A DNA stretch of 26,114 nt from Bipolaris cookei. Its lineage: Eukaryota > Ascomycota > Dothideomycetes > Pleosporales > Pleosporaceae. Below the pieces are notes generated by a model. It saw only the letters and a list, made by a program, of their open reading frames with translations. It was not told the origin of the DNA and searched no databases. Positions 8,495-17,499 of this stretch are shown piece after piece. Position numbers and translations under genes: made by a program. The stretch lies in contig NRSV01000132.1 in the NCBI GenBank assembly GCA_002286855.1, positions 2,475 to 28,588 on the forward strand, read 5' to 3'. Numbering within the stretch: position 1 is the stretch's first letter; each line of letters begins with the position of its first letter.

Positions 8495-9210
8495 CTAACG
8501 TCCCGGTGGTCCAGGAGGATATCTGCCAGGCGGTCCTCCAGGCGGCATGCCCATGCCACCTGGTGGTGGAAATGGCATACCTCCAGGTGGCGAGCCAGCA
8601 TTGCCCGGTGGCGGAAAGGGGAATGGCGGCATTCCTTGGGGAGGTGGGCCGCCTCCCATGTGTGGTGGTGGGAACGGAGGCATGTTTGGGGGCACACCGC
8701 CAGGGCCTGGAGGCATACCGGTGGGCGGAGGGAAAGGTGGCATTCCGTTGGGGGGCATGGGCGCTACCATATAGTTAGTTACAGGGCTCTGTATGTTCGG
8801 TGTACGCTGACTTACGACCACCACGGCCCATGAACGGCGGGGGAATTCCAGCCATAGGCGGCATTCCTGGGTCATGTTAGCATCTCGATCCTCCACTTCA
8901 GGGCCGCGTAAAACGTACCTGGCGGTGGGAAGCCGGGCATACCCATCGGAGGCATACCAGGCATTCCGCCCATTGGGCCCCCGGGAAATCCTCCGTTTAG
9001 ATTTTGTTGAAACAAAGGATTTGCCTGGCCTTCTGTGTTGTATGCATCGGTGATACTGTTGATGACTTGCTGTGTCTGGTCGCTCGATATTTGTTCGTAG
9101 TAGGCCTGAACGTTACGGAGGTGGTTGCGGCCGTTGTTGTGCGCCTTGCGCACACTCATACTATCGTGGGTGAGGTAGACATCGCAGTAATCGCAGAAGA
9201 ATTTGGGCAT
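8495..9210 (-). CDS. YHC1: U1 small nuclear ribonucleoprotein C (U1-C/Yhc1)
   Basis: There are three exons on the minus strand: 9210-8919, 8866-8816 and 8763-8495, giving 203 residues. The N-terminus MPKFFCDYCDVYLTHDS is the hallmark of U1-C. The matrin-type zinc finger has C6, C9, H24 and H30, the same positions as the human protein. The rest is a Pro/Gly/Met-rich low-complexity tail (PPNGMPPFPPP and similar). U1-C stabilises pairing between U1 snRNA and the 5' splice site during early spliceosome assembly in the nucleus. Introns are 52 nt each with GTACGT and GTAAGT donors. The last acceptor (TAG at 8764) was chosen because it follows a CTAAC branch-like site and keeps the frame. Confidence 0.93.
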
Positions 9211-9690
9211 CGTGGTTTCGCGATCGATTTGGTCGTTATGTGTGGAGCGCCTGGGTTCGCGGGTTGAGTTGTCGAGTTGCGCGCCGGGTGGTGAGCGCGT
9301 CGCAAGAGCTGGACTAGAAGAATCTCAAGCTAGTCGGCACCACTTTCACCGACCGTCTTGGCGCTATCTCCACTCTGCTGTATGGAAACAGTCGGCAACG
9401 CAGTCGACTGCCATGAGACTTGCCTATTGGAAATAAAGTTCTGTGATACTCTTGCTAATAGCACTTTGTAATTTTTATCACGATTTTCCTGACTACCTCT
9501 ATCTTCGTGTATTGCATCACGTGACATTACAGCATGAAACGGACTTGTACCTGTAACGAGGCGGCTCTTTGTCAAGCAGACATGGCTTCTTTAGAGGGAA
9601 GCGTAGATTTATACACGTGTATGTGGCAGGTTTAAGTCAACGAGGGCTACTTATGTTGCAGTCCACTAGCACAGTATCATGACAGTATTG
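9211..9690. other. Upstream region of U1-C, no gene seen
   Basis: This is the promoter side of U1-C, with mixed composition becoming AT-rich towards the MITE. No supported coding frame. Confidence 0.4.
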
Positions 9691-9698
9691 CAGTACAC

Positions 9699-9826
9699 CA
9701 GAGTTGTCAACAATCAAGCTCATCAAGCCGAGCTAACGTGATATAGTAATACGCTAGCTTATATAGGCTTAATCACTACTATATTACGTTAGCTCAGCTT
9801 GATGAGCTTGATTGTTGACAACTCTG
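9699..9826. mobile_element. hAT-type MITE, 128 bp, with 8-bp target duplication
   Basis: The element begins CAGAGTTGTCAACAATCAAG and ends with its inverted complement (CTTGATTGTTGACAACTCTG). The terminal inverted repeats extend about 50 bp from each end with only two or three mismatches, mostly C/T or G/A transitions. About 25 bp remain as a loop. The flanks are identical 8-mers, CAGTACAC, at 9691-9698 and 9827-9834. An 8-bp duplication and CAGNG-type ends are diagnostic of the hAT superfamily. There is no coding capacity, so it depends on a transposase elsewhere. The intact duplication and near-perfect arms suggest a fairly recent insertion. Confidence 0.88.
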
Positions 9827-9834
9827 CAGTACAC

Positions 9835-10834
9835 TTGACAGCCAAGGATGAGCAAATCTTTTTTTATCTCTATACAAATACTTTAGAGTTTTTTCGTTCT
9901 AGATTCATAAATACGTATAATTAATGTACCAAGCAGACCTCTTTTCGATAAGTTGCTATCTGGATGACGAGTCATTAATTTACCCTAATGTCAGCTTGAA
10001 AGTAGGGTCCATTATTTCCTTTGCAGCCCTTTTACCTTATACTAGCTTCTGCTTTGTTCCTTGAATTCTTCTTACGCTTGGTCATTTCATAAGTTTTAAT
10101 GACTAGGTCTTGAATAGTCGAGATCAAGTCTATAGCGCATACATATAATCTTTGTCAAAAATTCGATAAGACATGTTGTATTTCCAAGCATCATCATCAA
10201 AACTTCTTTCAGACCTTCGTTGGCATCTACAGCTCGTCTCACCTGCGGCTTGGAGTCTGTCGATATTCAAAATGGAGTAGTTTTCTAGGAGACAGGGTAG
10301 CGATCAGCAGTGAGCAAAAGTATGGTGTCACAAGATGCTAGGAGCACGAATCCAAAAGCTTTGGGAAGCGTTGGTGAATTGCTACGTACACTATCTGTGA
10401 AGACTCAAGACGTTGCGTAAGGAATCAGAACAGAAATTCGTCAACAGATATATATCATGGGTGGCTAGCGTACGTGTAGTACCTCGGTAGCACTCAGCCA
10501 ATCAGCAGCAGAATCCAGGTGTTATGGCAACCCGGTGGTTACCGTGACATATGGGCTCAATGGGTAGTACGAATGTAAGTCTTGACAACTTCGGATCACT
10601 ATCTTAACTTTCTCTTTATAGGTTGTAGTTAAACTAATAACGTGTATTTTGAATATTACTTATATCTAAATGAACCGATCGACGTGCGATTATACGTATA
10701 AAGGCCTGTACATTATTATACCTGTATCATGCATTATCACAGCGGCAATTTGGCTGTTGTTCTTAGAGATGAATCTTTAGAGTAATAGTACCATTGGAGT
10801 CGGCCCGCGCGGTCTTACTTAGACGCCCAAGCTC
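9835..10834. other. AT-rich gene-poor stretch
   Basis: No gene is supported. Short coding-like snippets with stops exist on the minus strand around 10000-10250 but match no family I know. The end of the stretch runs into the LINE remnant. Confidence 0.4.
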
Positions 10835-11188
10835 TTGGGATATGAATTTAGGTGCAGCGGGATTATTCTCCGTACTCGAATTCCGCATATTCAAAATTCA
10901 TATAAAATGAAGAAACCTGGAGCGGAACCTCACTGTACATGTGGCCACAACAGACAGACGCTCATCCACGTCCTTGCATACTGTCCGGACACGAAGGAAG
11001 CTAGGGCTAAACTTCTTACCAGAGCGGGCACAACCCAGATCCACGAACTCCTCAGAGACAAGAACAAGGCGGCCATAGCTGGACAGTGGCTCCTAGACAC
11101 ATGCCTACTCGAGCACCTAAAAGTCGCGATCAAGATTGAAGCAACAGACACGACGGAGTGGAAACCATTCCACATACTCAGCTCTTGA
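10835..11188 (+). pseudogene. LINE (Tad1-like) retrotransposon ORF2 C-terminal remnant
   Basis: An open frame of 117 codons ends at 11188 and has no ATG start. Its core, CTCGHNRQTLIHVLAYCP, is the Cys/His cluster (CxC...H...C) found after the reverse transcriptase and RNase H domains in fungal non-LTR retrotransposons. A basic segment precedes it and a hydrophobic helical tail follows. Reverse transcriptase, RNase H and ORF1 are absent, which fits the 5' truncation usual for LINE copies. No poly-A tail is obvious. Family-level identification is confident; the clade name is less so. Confidence 0.6.
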
Positions 11189-11766
11189 CAAGGAGCTAGC
11201 TACACATACTCTGCTACCCCAAAGAGGGGCAACACAGTCAAAGGCGGCACGGGGAGGAGAAAGGACCGGGATAAGTAATGAGAAGTGGTAGAGGTTTTTA
11301 AGCAGGATAATCTGCTATATTTGCTCTACGCGCCTAGAAATAGAAAGATAGTGTTCATAGATCCGAAAGGAAACCAGGTAGCACTTTAAATTGATTTATT
11401 GTTATAAAATGAAGAAAGAGAACCTTGTAGAGAAGAAGTACTCGTGATTCGTTTGATATACTGTGTTAGAACTAGCGGGCACTACTAGTCCTCATTTCTT
11501 GTTGCAGTCCAGGTGGTACGTAACCTGGAAATAGCAAAAGACCACTGCCAAGTGGTGCCTTACGAGTTGATTCACAACGAATAGGCACGATGAGCCGCAG
11601 CTATGATGAATACCAGGCCATCTTGAGAAACATCTAAGGGAATGGAGGTCCTGTTGGCTCCGCCCAAAAAGCATGAGAGAAGTCGGCATTCATACTACGA
11701 CAAATAAAGACATTCAATTTGGACCGACTGTGTAATTAATTTTGAATTCAAAAACCACTTTTCAAC
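11189..11766. other. Spacer between the LINE remnant and the secreted-protein relic
   Basis: It contains small palindromes (CCAGGT-ggtacgta-ACCTGG near 11509; ACCACTG-cca-AGTGGT near 11541). The first half may be LINE 3' untranslated sequence. No gene is recognised. Confidence 0.35.
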
Positions 11767-11931
11767 ATGAAATATATGTTGGTCCTTGCAGCAATGCTGC
11801 CAGCCGCCTTTACAAATTGCTAGCTAACTAACAACTAGTTACTGAGTGGTTGCGTGGCGAAGTGTTCGCACAGGAACTCGACCCCGAACACGATCCAATC
11901 ATGCCTCTTGGCGAATTGTAACACTTGTAAA
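11767..11931 (+). pseudogene. Relic of a small cysteine-rich secreted protein
   Basis: The ATG at 11767 starts a good signal peptide (MKYMLVLAAMLPAAFTNC) that hits TAG immediately at 11821. The same frame has a second TAG 15 nt later. It then stays open for 33 codons with five cysteines in a tight pattern (GCVAKC ... SCLLANCNTC) up to TAA at 11929-11931. The 18 nt between and including the two TAGs hold a CTAACTAAC branch-like motif and an AG end, but I found no good upstream donor. It may be a dead gene or a real gene with an intron I cannot resolve. No family is recognised. Confidence 0.35.
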
Positions 11932-12151
11932 TGGGGTGGTTAATAACTATGGTAGGTACATGAAATACTGGCGACGACGTATGCTAACCATTGATTCATG
12001 CACAGAAGTTGGAGTGCTAATGGCTGACTTTGATGAACGATACATTTGGAGAGGACATGTGTGCAGGGACGGGAGGGTTGTTAAACAAGGGAGATTAGGC
12101 AAGATACTGGAGGATTATACAACAACTGATGGAACTGAAATTGTGGAGTAG
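11846..12151 (+). CDS. Uncertain small open frame, possible spliced exon pair
   Basis: An open frame without ATG runs to TAG at 12149-12151. Within it, GTAGGT (11951) to CACAG (12004) has the form of a 54-nt intron with a GCTAAC branch site and length divisible by three. Removing it gives ...NNY-EVGVLMADFDERYIWRG..., ending TDGTEIVE. The 5' part overlaps the secreted-protein relic in another frame. There is no recognised domain. It could be the 3' end of a gene whose start is lost. Confidence 0.2.
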   Translation: MVAWRSVRTGTRPRTRSNHASWRIVTLVNGVVNNYGRYMKYWRRRMLTIDSCTEVGVLMADFDERYIWRGHVCRDGRVVKQGRLGKILEDYTTTDGTEIVE

Positions 12152-12470
12152 GAAAGTCAACGCATTTTAGATATATACATGCCCCAAGAACAACACCAGG
12201 GATTGTGTAAAGATCAGAAGAGCCTCAGTATGTGTAATAGTACGGGTTTCCGACTTCTTTAAGCACACTGGGTTGTCGTATTGGTATTGACAAGTAGTGC
12301 TTGAATGATAATGCCATGTGAAAGTGGATCAAGGTATGATATTCTTTTCTTTCTTATAAAACCGGAGTCATAGTACAAGCATGGCAGCGCGAGGGGTGTA
12401 TTGCAAGTCGTAAGTGGAAGATTCTTAGTATCGTGTCACAGGTATTGTACAGTTTGTCGAGGAGGAGGCG
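12152..12470. other. Spacer downstream of NDUFAF2, no gene seen
   Basis: AT-rich; it probably holds the 3' UTR of the minus-strand NDUFAF2 gene. Nothing else is recognised. Confidence 0.35.
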
Positions 12471-13172
12471 TCATGATGGTCGCTTGGCCGGGGCAGGATT
12501 CCAGCCTTGTGGTTGCCAATCCTGGCGCTGTGTAGCTTGTTTCCACGGCGAGTCGGTTGACTCTTTGTCTGTTGCCTTTTTCGGTCTTGGCACCGTCCTT
12601 TCTTGTGTGCCTTGGTTGACGTTTACGGGGGAGGGGGCGCCGGGAGGATGTTTTGACTCCAACGGCAGCACGGGCTGTTGTTTATCCGGGGCATCGAGGG
12701 CCGAGGGTTTGGCTGCCCATTTGGCGTCGGCTTGGGCTGCTAGAAGTTTGATGCGCTCTTGTCGCGCCACGTCTTGCTGCTGTTCGGCAATCGAGGGCGG
12801 CTCGAAGCGCGTATGTCGTAGCCATTGCATCCATGAGGCTGATGAGGCGGTCAGTCAATCAGTCAGAGCAAGTGGGCAGAGGCAGGTGAAGGGCAACCAA
12901 CGCGATATTTGCACGTCGCCATAGTGCGTGCTGCGGCTATACTTTGCAATTCTCCTATTGCGCAGCGAGTGCAGGGCGTCCTTGAACTCCCAAAACGTGT
13001 TTCCGTGGAGATCAAAACCTGTATTGATGGCGTGTCAAGGCAAAGCAAAAGTAGAAGCAGGGATAGGCTTGGGCGAGGCACACTCACCAACCAGCCACTT
13101 TTTGCGCCATGGAAACCGCTGCATCTTCCACTGGTACCACGCTCGCCTGATGGGGCCTGGGGCGCCCGCCAT
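12471..13172 (-). CDS. NDUFAF2: Complex I assembly factor NDUFAF2-like (B17.2L/mimitin)
   Basis: There are three exons on the minus strand: 13172-13088, 13018-12902 and 12838-12471, giving 189 residues. Introns are 69 and 63 nt. The N-terminal half is an NDUFA12/NDUFAF2-type domain. It runs from WYQWKMQRFPWRKKWLVG through FDLHGNTFWEFKD, a basic stretch and HYGDVQISPSWMQWLRHTR to PPS. The C-terminal half is a variable Gln/Pro/Lys-rich tail. The long tail and sequence fit the assembly factor better than the structural subunit NDUFA12. NDUFAF2 acts in mitochondria in late assembly of NADH:ubiquinone oxidoreductase. It is divergent from the calponin-domain gene, with 476 nt between the two starts. 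Confidence 0.88.
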
Positions 13173-13648
13173 TGTGGTGTTTTGTTTAGTTGTCTGACTA
13201 TGGGGGGATGATTGGCGGCAGATTGAAGGTGATTGTATATGTATGTATGTATGTATATGTGTGACATGCATAACATATCGTGCATACAAAAAACCGGTGA
13301 CGTTGACACGGGTGGCGGGTGGCTGGTGCGCCCACCCGCGCCTTGTCCCCACCCATACCACCAACAACACACACATCTTCTCCACCCATGCACTTATGCC
13401 AACGCTCAAGTGCTGACTGGCTGACTGACTGATATATACAAACTCCTCATGTTAATCCTTCCCTTCCCTCCTATCTCTCAACACCATATACACGGCAGAC
13501 CAGCTGTCGCCTAGATAGATAGCTACATAGTGCATCTATTCCATTCTGCCTGTCGAATTGCTTCTTTCCCCCACCGCCCGCTGCCTTGCGTGCCCAACCA
13601 CCAAACCCTTCTCCACCCAACCCTTGATTTACGCCCGACTCGTCCATT
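13173..13648. promoter_or_regulatory. Shared divergent promoter region with a TATG microsatellite
   Basis: This separates the starts of NDUFAF2 (-) and the calponin-domain gene (+). It holds a GTAT/TATG-type tandem tract near 13236-13262, a C-rich stretch near 13330-13390 and a CTGACTGA tract near 13413-13432. No gene is seen. Confidence 0.5.
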
Positions 13649-15706
13649 ATGGCGTCTGTAACGTCGCTGGACCAGGACATGCGCAAGCTGCGCATGGATA
13701 GGTACACTCCCAAAGCCGCAAACGAAGTACGCATATGGATTGAAGACACGCTGGGCGAGCGACTGCCGCCTGGCGATCTGCTCGATACCCTCAAGGACGG
13801 GACCGTTTTATGCAGGTGAGCCGGCCTTAAAGGAAAGCAACCATACGGCCGGATCCGGAGAGCTGACTGCAGCAGACTCGTCAACTTGGCTACACCCGGC
13901 GCCGTCAGGTTCAAGAAGAGCCAGATGCCTTTCATCCAGATGGAGAACATCTCCCACTTCCTCCGCGCATGCGAACAGCCCCCACTAAGCATGCCGGCCC
14001 ACGACCGCTTTCTCACAGTCGACCTCTATGAAGCAAAAGATCCGGCCCAGGTCCTGCAGTGCCTCAGCGCCTTTAGCCGCGTAGCTAATGTCCACAACCC
14101 CTCCCAATTTCCCACCGTCATAGGCCCCAAGCGCACCGCCCCTGGCCCTCTTAGCCCGTCTTCCACCGGAGGCGCTGGCCCCAAAAGCCCCGCCCTGACG
14201 TCGTCTGGCTATGGCCGAAGCAGAGGACCAAGCACAGCCAGCAGCACCAGCGGCTCTAGCACTTTCAACCCCCTCGCCCGTCCCACCGCTGAAAGGGCGC
14301 TTAGTGCCGCCCGTACCGGAGGCTCTGATACCTCACATGCCTCCAATGGTCACCCCAAGTCGCCGCCTGGCGGAGTGAGCAGCTGGAGCAAAAAGGTCGA
14401 CGAGGGTAGCACAGCACCCGCATGGAATATCCATCAGTACGGCTATATGGGCGGGGCTAGCCAGGGAAATCAGGGCATCGCATTCGGTGCCCGCCGGCAA
14501 ATCACCAGCGCTGGCCCACATGTGCCCAATATGGCAGAGAAGGAGCGCCTACGACGAGAAAAAGCCGCTGAAGAAGAGCGGCTGCGTCTGCAGGCCGAGG
14601 AAGCTGAGCGCAAGCGTCGCATTGAACGCGAAGCAGAGGAAGAGCGTATCCGCATTGAAGAAGAGCAAAAGTGGGAAGAAGAATCGCGCAAACAGCAAGA
14701 GGCTAAACAGGCCCGTCTCGATCAGCAAAAGCGTGAGTGGGAAGAGCAAGAGCGGCAATGGCAGCTTGAGGAAGAGCAGCGCCAGCGCGAGGAGCGTGAG
14801 GCCATGGAAAAGATTGAGGCCGAGACTCGACAGAAACGTGCTGGCAGCGATGCTAGGCTCCGGGGACAATTTCTCAGCCAGTACCAAGCCGAACAAGCCA
14901 GCAAACCGCGCAGTCGCCGGGGAAGCAGCGAGGAGCCGAATGCCGAACGTGAACGCATACGGGAACTTGAGCGCCAGCTTGAAGAAGCCAAAGAGAGGGA
15001 ACGACAGTATCAAGCTGAGCGTGAAGGTCGTCTGCAGGACAAGAAGGCGCGCGCTCGTTCAAAGAGTCGTGCACGCGATCGATCCCGGAGTCGCCCCAGG
15101 CCACAGCCCCCGCCACGCGCCCCCTCACCTCAAGATAGCAATGCTTCCTGGGCACATGCAGATGACCGCGAGTACCTGCGCAAGCAATGGGACCAAACAC
15201 AGAGCCAGTCACCACGACCCTTACCAGAGCCTACTGCCCCTTCTCTTCCAACCCGCCCACTGCCAGAACCGTCCGTTCGACCCCTTCCTGACCCTTCAAC
15301 ATATACCAAACAAAACAGGACTGAACGCTATCTAGCCTCCAACCCACCACCAGCACCTCCAAAGCCCCAGACCCACATCCCACCGGAGCTCACCTCCACC
15401 TCGGAGCAACGAGCCGAAGACGCCCGCCGAGCTGCTGCTCAAACAAAAACAAAGGCTCTTGGATGGGCTTCCAAGTCTCTCCTCGAGCGCGAGATGGAGC
15501 GTGAGCGCGAGCGCCAAAAAGAATGGGAAGAGTCGCAGCGCGCGCTGCAAGAAGCTGCCAAAGATCCCAACGCGGGAAGTGGTTCCGGGCAGAGTTGGGA
15601 TGTCAACCAATACGGATACATGGGCGGTGATAATCAGAATAAGCTTGGTGGTATTGGCGCAGGCAAGAGACAGATTATTGGACCTAGGCCATTTGGACCT
15701 CGTTAG
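13649..15706 (+). CDS. Calponin-homology actin-binding protein with two calponin-like repeats
   Basis: There are two exons, 13649-13815 and 13876-15706, giving 665 residues. Residues about 20-135 form a type-3 CH domain like those of transgelin/Scp1 (AANEVRIWIEDTLGERLP, DGTVLCRLVN, FKKSQMPFIQMENISHFL). A Ser/Pro linker follows. Residues about 239-264 contain WNIHQYGYMGG...ARRQI and residues about 630-656 WDVNQYGYMGG...GKRQI, the calponin-type actin-binding repeat. Between them lie a Glu/Arg/Lys/Gln-rich predicted long helix or coiled coil (about 275-445), an Arg/Ser segment and a Pro-rich region. It should bundle or bind F-actin in the cytoplasm. The acceptor region reads CTGCAGCAG, so two acceptors 3 nt apart are possible. 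It is much longer than yeast Scp1 (about 200 residues), as in other filamentous fungi. Confidence 0.88.
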
Positions 15707-15954
15707 GGAATCGGGTAATGGTAGATAGAAAATAATATTCGGAGTCGGAGAGCAGTTTACTCGATTGCGTATCAGGGCGATGACAAGGGACTTGGGGCAG
15801 TGTGACTAGCCCATGTGGATGAAGGGCAAAGTGAAGGTGAAACTGAAGGTGATTCATCCAAGTTTGTGCGCGCAAACTTTGGACAACAAATGCATGTCTC
15901 GCCTTATCTTGGGATTGCCTAAATCTACGAATAACAATCGTCAGTAACCATACC

Positions 15955-17279
15955 ATGTCGGATAACAGCGAGCCACCTCAAACAGATAGAGAAACCAACA
16001 AGCAGACGATGACTACTATGCTCTCCTCCAACATCACCGAACCTCTTCCTCAACCCACCCGGCACCCAAAATCGCGTGCGACCACTCCTCGATCGGTTCC
16101 TGGAGCGACGCAATCGCTTGTGCAATTCGAAGCTAGACTCTCCGTTATCACATCGGCCAGTGCCGCTAAAGATCTCATCAATACGATGCGCATCGTCATG
16201 CAACAAGGAAACCGCCGAAGACACTTAGTCGAGCCACACTGACAAAGGATCTGGGACTTGATTATTGGAATGGAAAATTTAGAAATTCAGAAGCTATATG
16301 AGGAATTTGCGAGAGTACATAATGGAAGAGAGTACAGATCGACATTCAGGTTACCGCTCTTGGATCGTGCCCACGAGAACAGAGACGATGCGGTGAACCA
16401 AGACACCGCTGATACGAAAGAAAGGCTTGAGTTGGAAGCAGTTAACAGCCTGACCGACAAGATAAGTAATAACGGTTCGGAAGACGGCGGGATGATGGAA
16501 GTAGCGGAGGGTACTTGGAGCACCATCGGGCAAGCGTCGAGTTCTTCTGAATCCACTACATCTCACGTTGCCAGAAAAGAAATTTCGCCGCTCACAGCGC
16601 CTTGCCACTGTTGTATCCATCGTCCACCTCCGAGCCAAAATTCACGATGCACGACTGGAAAGACCATGATACTTGCACAGTAGTCCCAATTCAGAAGCCC
16701 AAAGACTTCCCTTTGAGACGTATACAGAAGGTCCAAGCCGACTACTACCCCTCAACACTCATGACTGCCATATGGGTGCACCGAAACCAGTCCAATGAAA
16801 TCACCCAGGTAATTGGCGATCTCGACAGGGGGCCTGTCAACCATATCATCATTCACGATCCGCGCATCATCAAATCTCTCGGTCTTGATGAGCCACCGTT
16901 TGACATCATAACCCTACAATCTCAGAGCCGTGTATATGAGACATACGACATACATATCCTTCCAGGCCAAAACGCTCAAGACCTTGATTCCTGGGTTGTT
17001 GGTGAGCTCGTATCCGCTCGACACACGTACCTGTATTGGCTTGATGGCAGACAGTGCTCGGATCCAAAGGGACCGCCTACCGCTGCTGAGGTGAGGGCTA
17101 CAGGTACAAAGACGGGCAGAAGGGCATTAGACGTCAAGATGGGAATTGATGCGTATTGGAACATGGAGTGTGGGACTGGGGGTAGGAAAGTTAGAGAGAA
17201 GCGGGCAGTGTATCTGGGTGAGGACCCGGAGTATCCTGAAGGCGGCGAGGTGAGACATCTAGGAAGTCAGTGGTTGTAG
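15955..17279 (+). pseudogene. Unrecognised gene with an internal TGA and a frame change
   Basis: ATG at 15955 opens a frame that stops at TGA 16240-16242 after 95 codons. The same frame then continues with protein-like sequence (IWDLIIGMENLEIQKLYEEF) to 16683. From about 16575 the coding signal is in the next frame (KDFPLRRIQKVQADYYPS, QVIGDLDRGPVNHIIIHDP, RHTYLYWLDG) and ends at TAG 17279. A GTAGCG...GCCAG intron at 16501-16574 would explain the second change. A weaker GTCGAG...TTCAG intron at 16228-16290 could remove the TGA but has a poor donor. Otherwise it is a broken gene with one nonsense and one single-base loss. I recognise no domain; the C-terminal 200 residues look globular. It is convergent with the next gene. 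Confidence 0.5.
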
Positions 17280-17499
17280 AAAGTGATGGTTTCGTTTAAA
17301 AAAAAGATGGGGTCTGTCTGCATAATGTCTCACTGGCGTCTCATTCACCAGCGTTGCACACATTAGTTCACTTCATGAATAGTTCAGATTAATTGGAATT
17401 AACTAAATCAACTAGATTACATTGCTGACGCATATAGCAATAAAAACACTCGTAGCAATACCACTACTGTAAAACAAACTCAATGACAAAACATCGCTA
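17280..17499. other. Short convergent spacer
   Basis: AT-rich 3' flanks of the two neighbouring genes; nothing recognised. Confidence 0.4.

Noticed and set aside
8342..8833. Large plus-strand open frames over U1-C
   Set aside because: They are shadows of the Pro/Gly/Met-rich tail of U1-C on the opposite strand.
14549..15215. Long minus-strand and alternate-frame ORFs across the calponin-like gene
   Set aside because: They mirror the repetitive GAG/CGC-rich coiled-coil coding and have no independent motifs.
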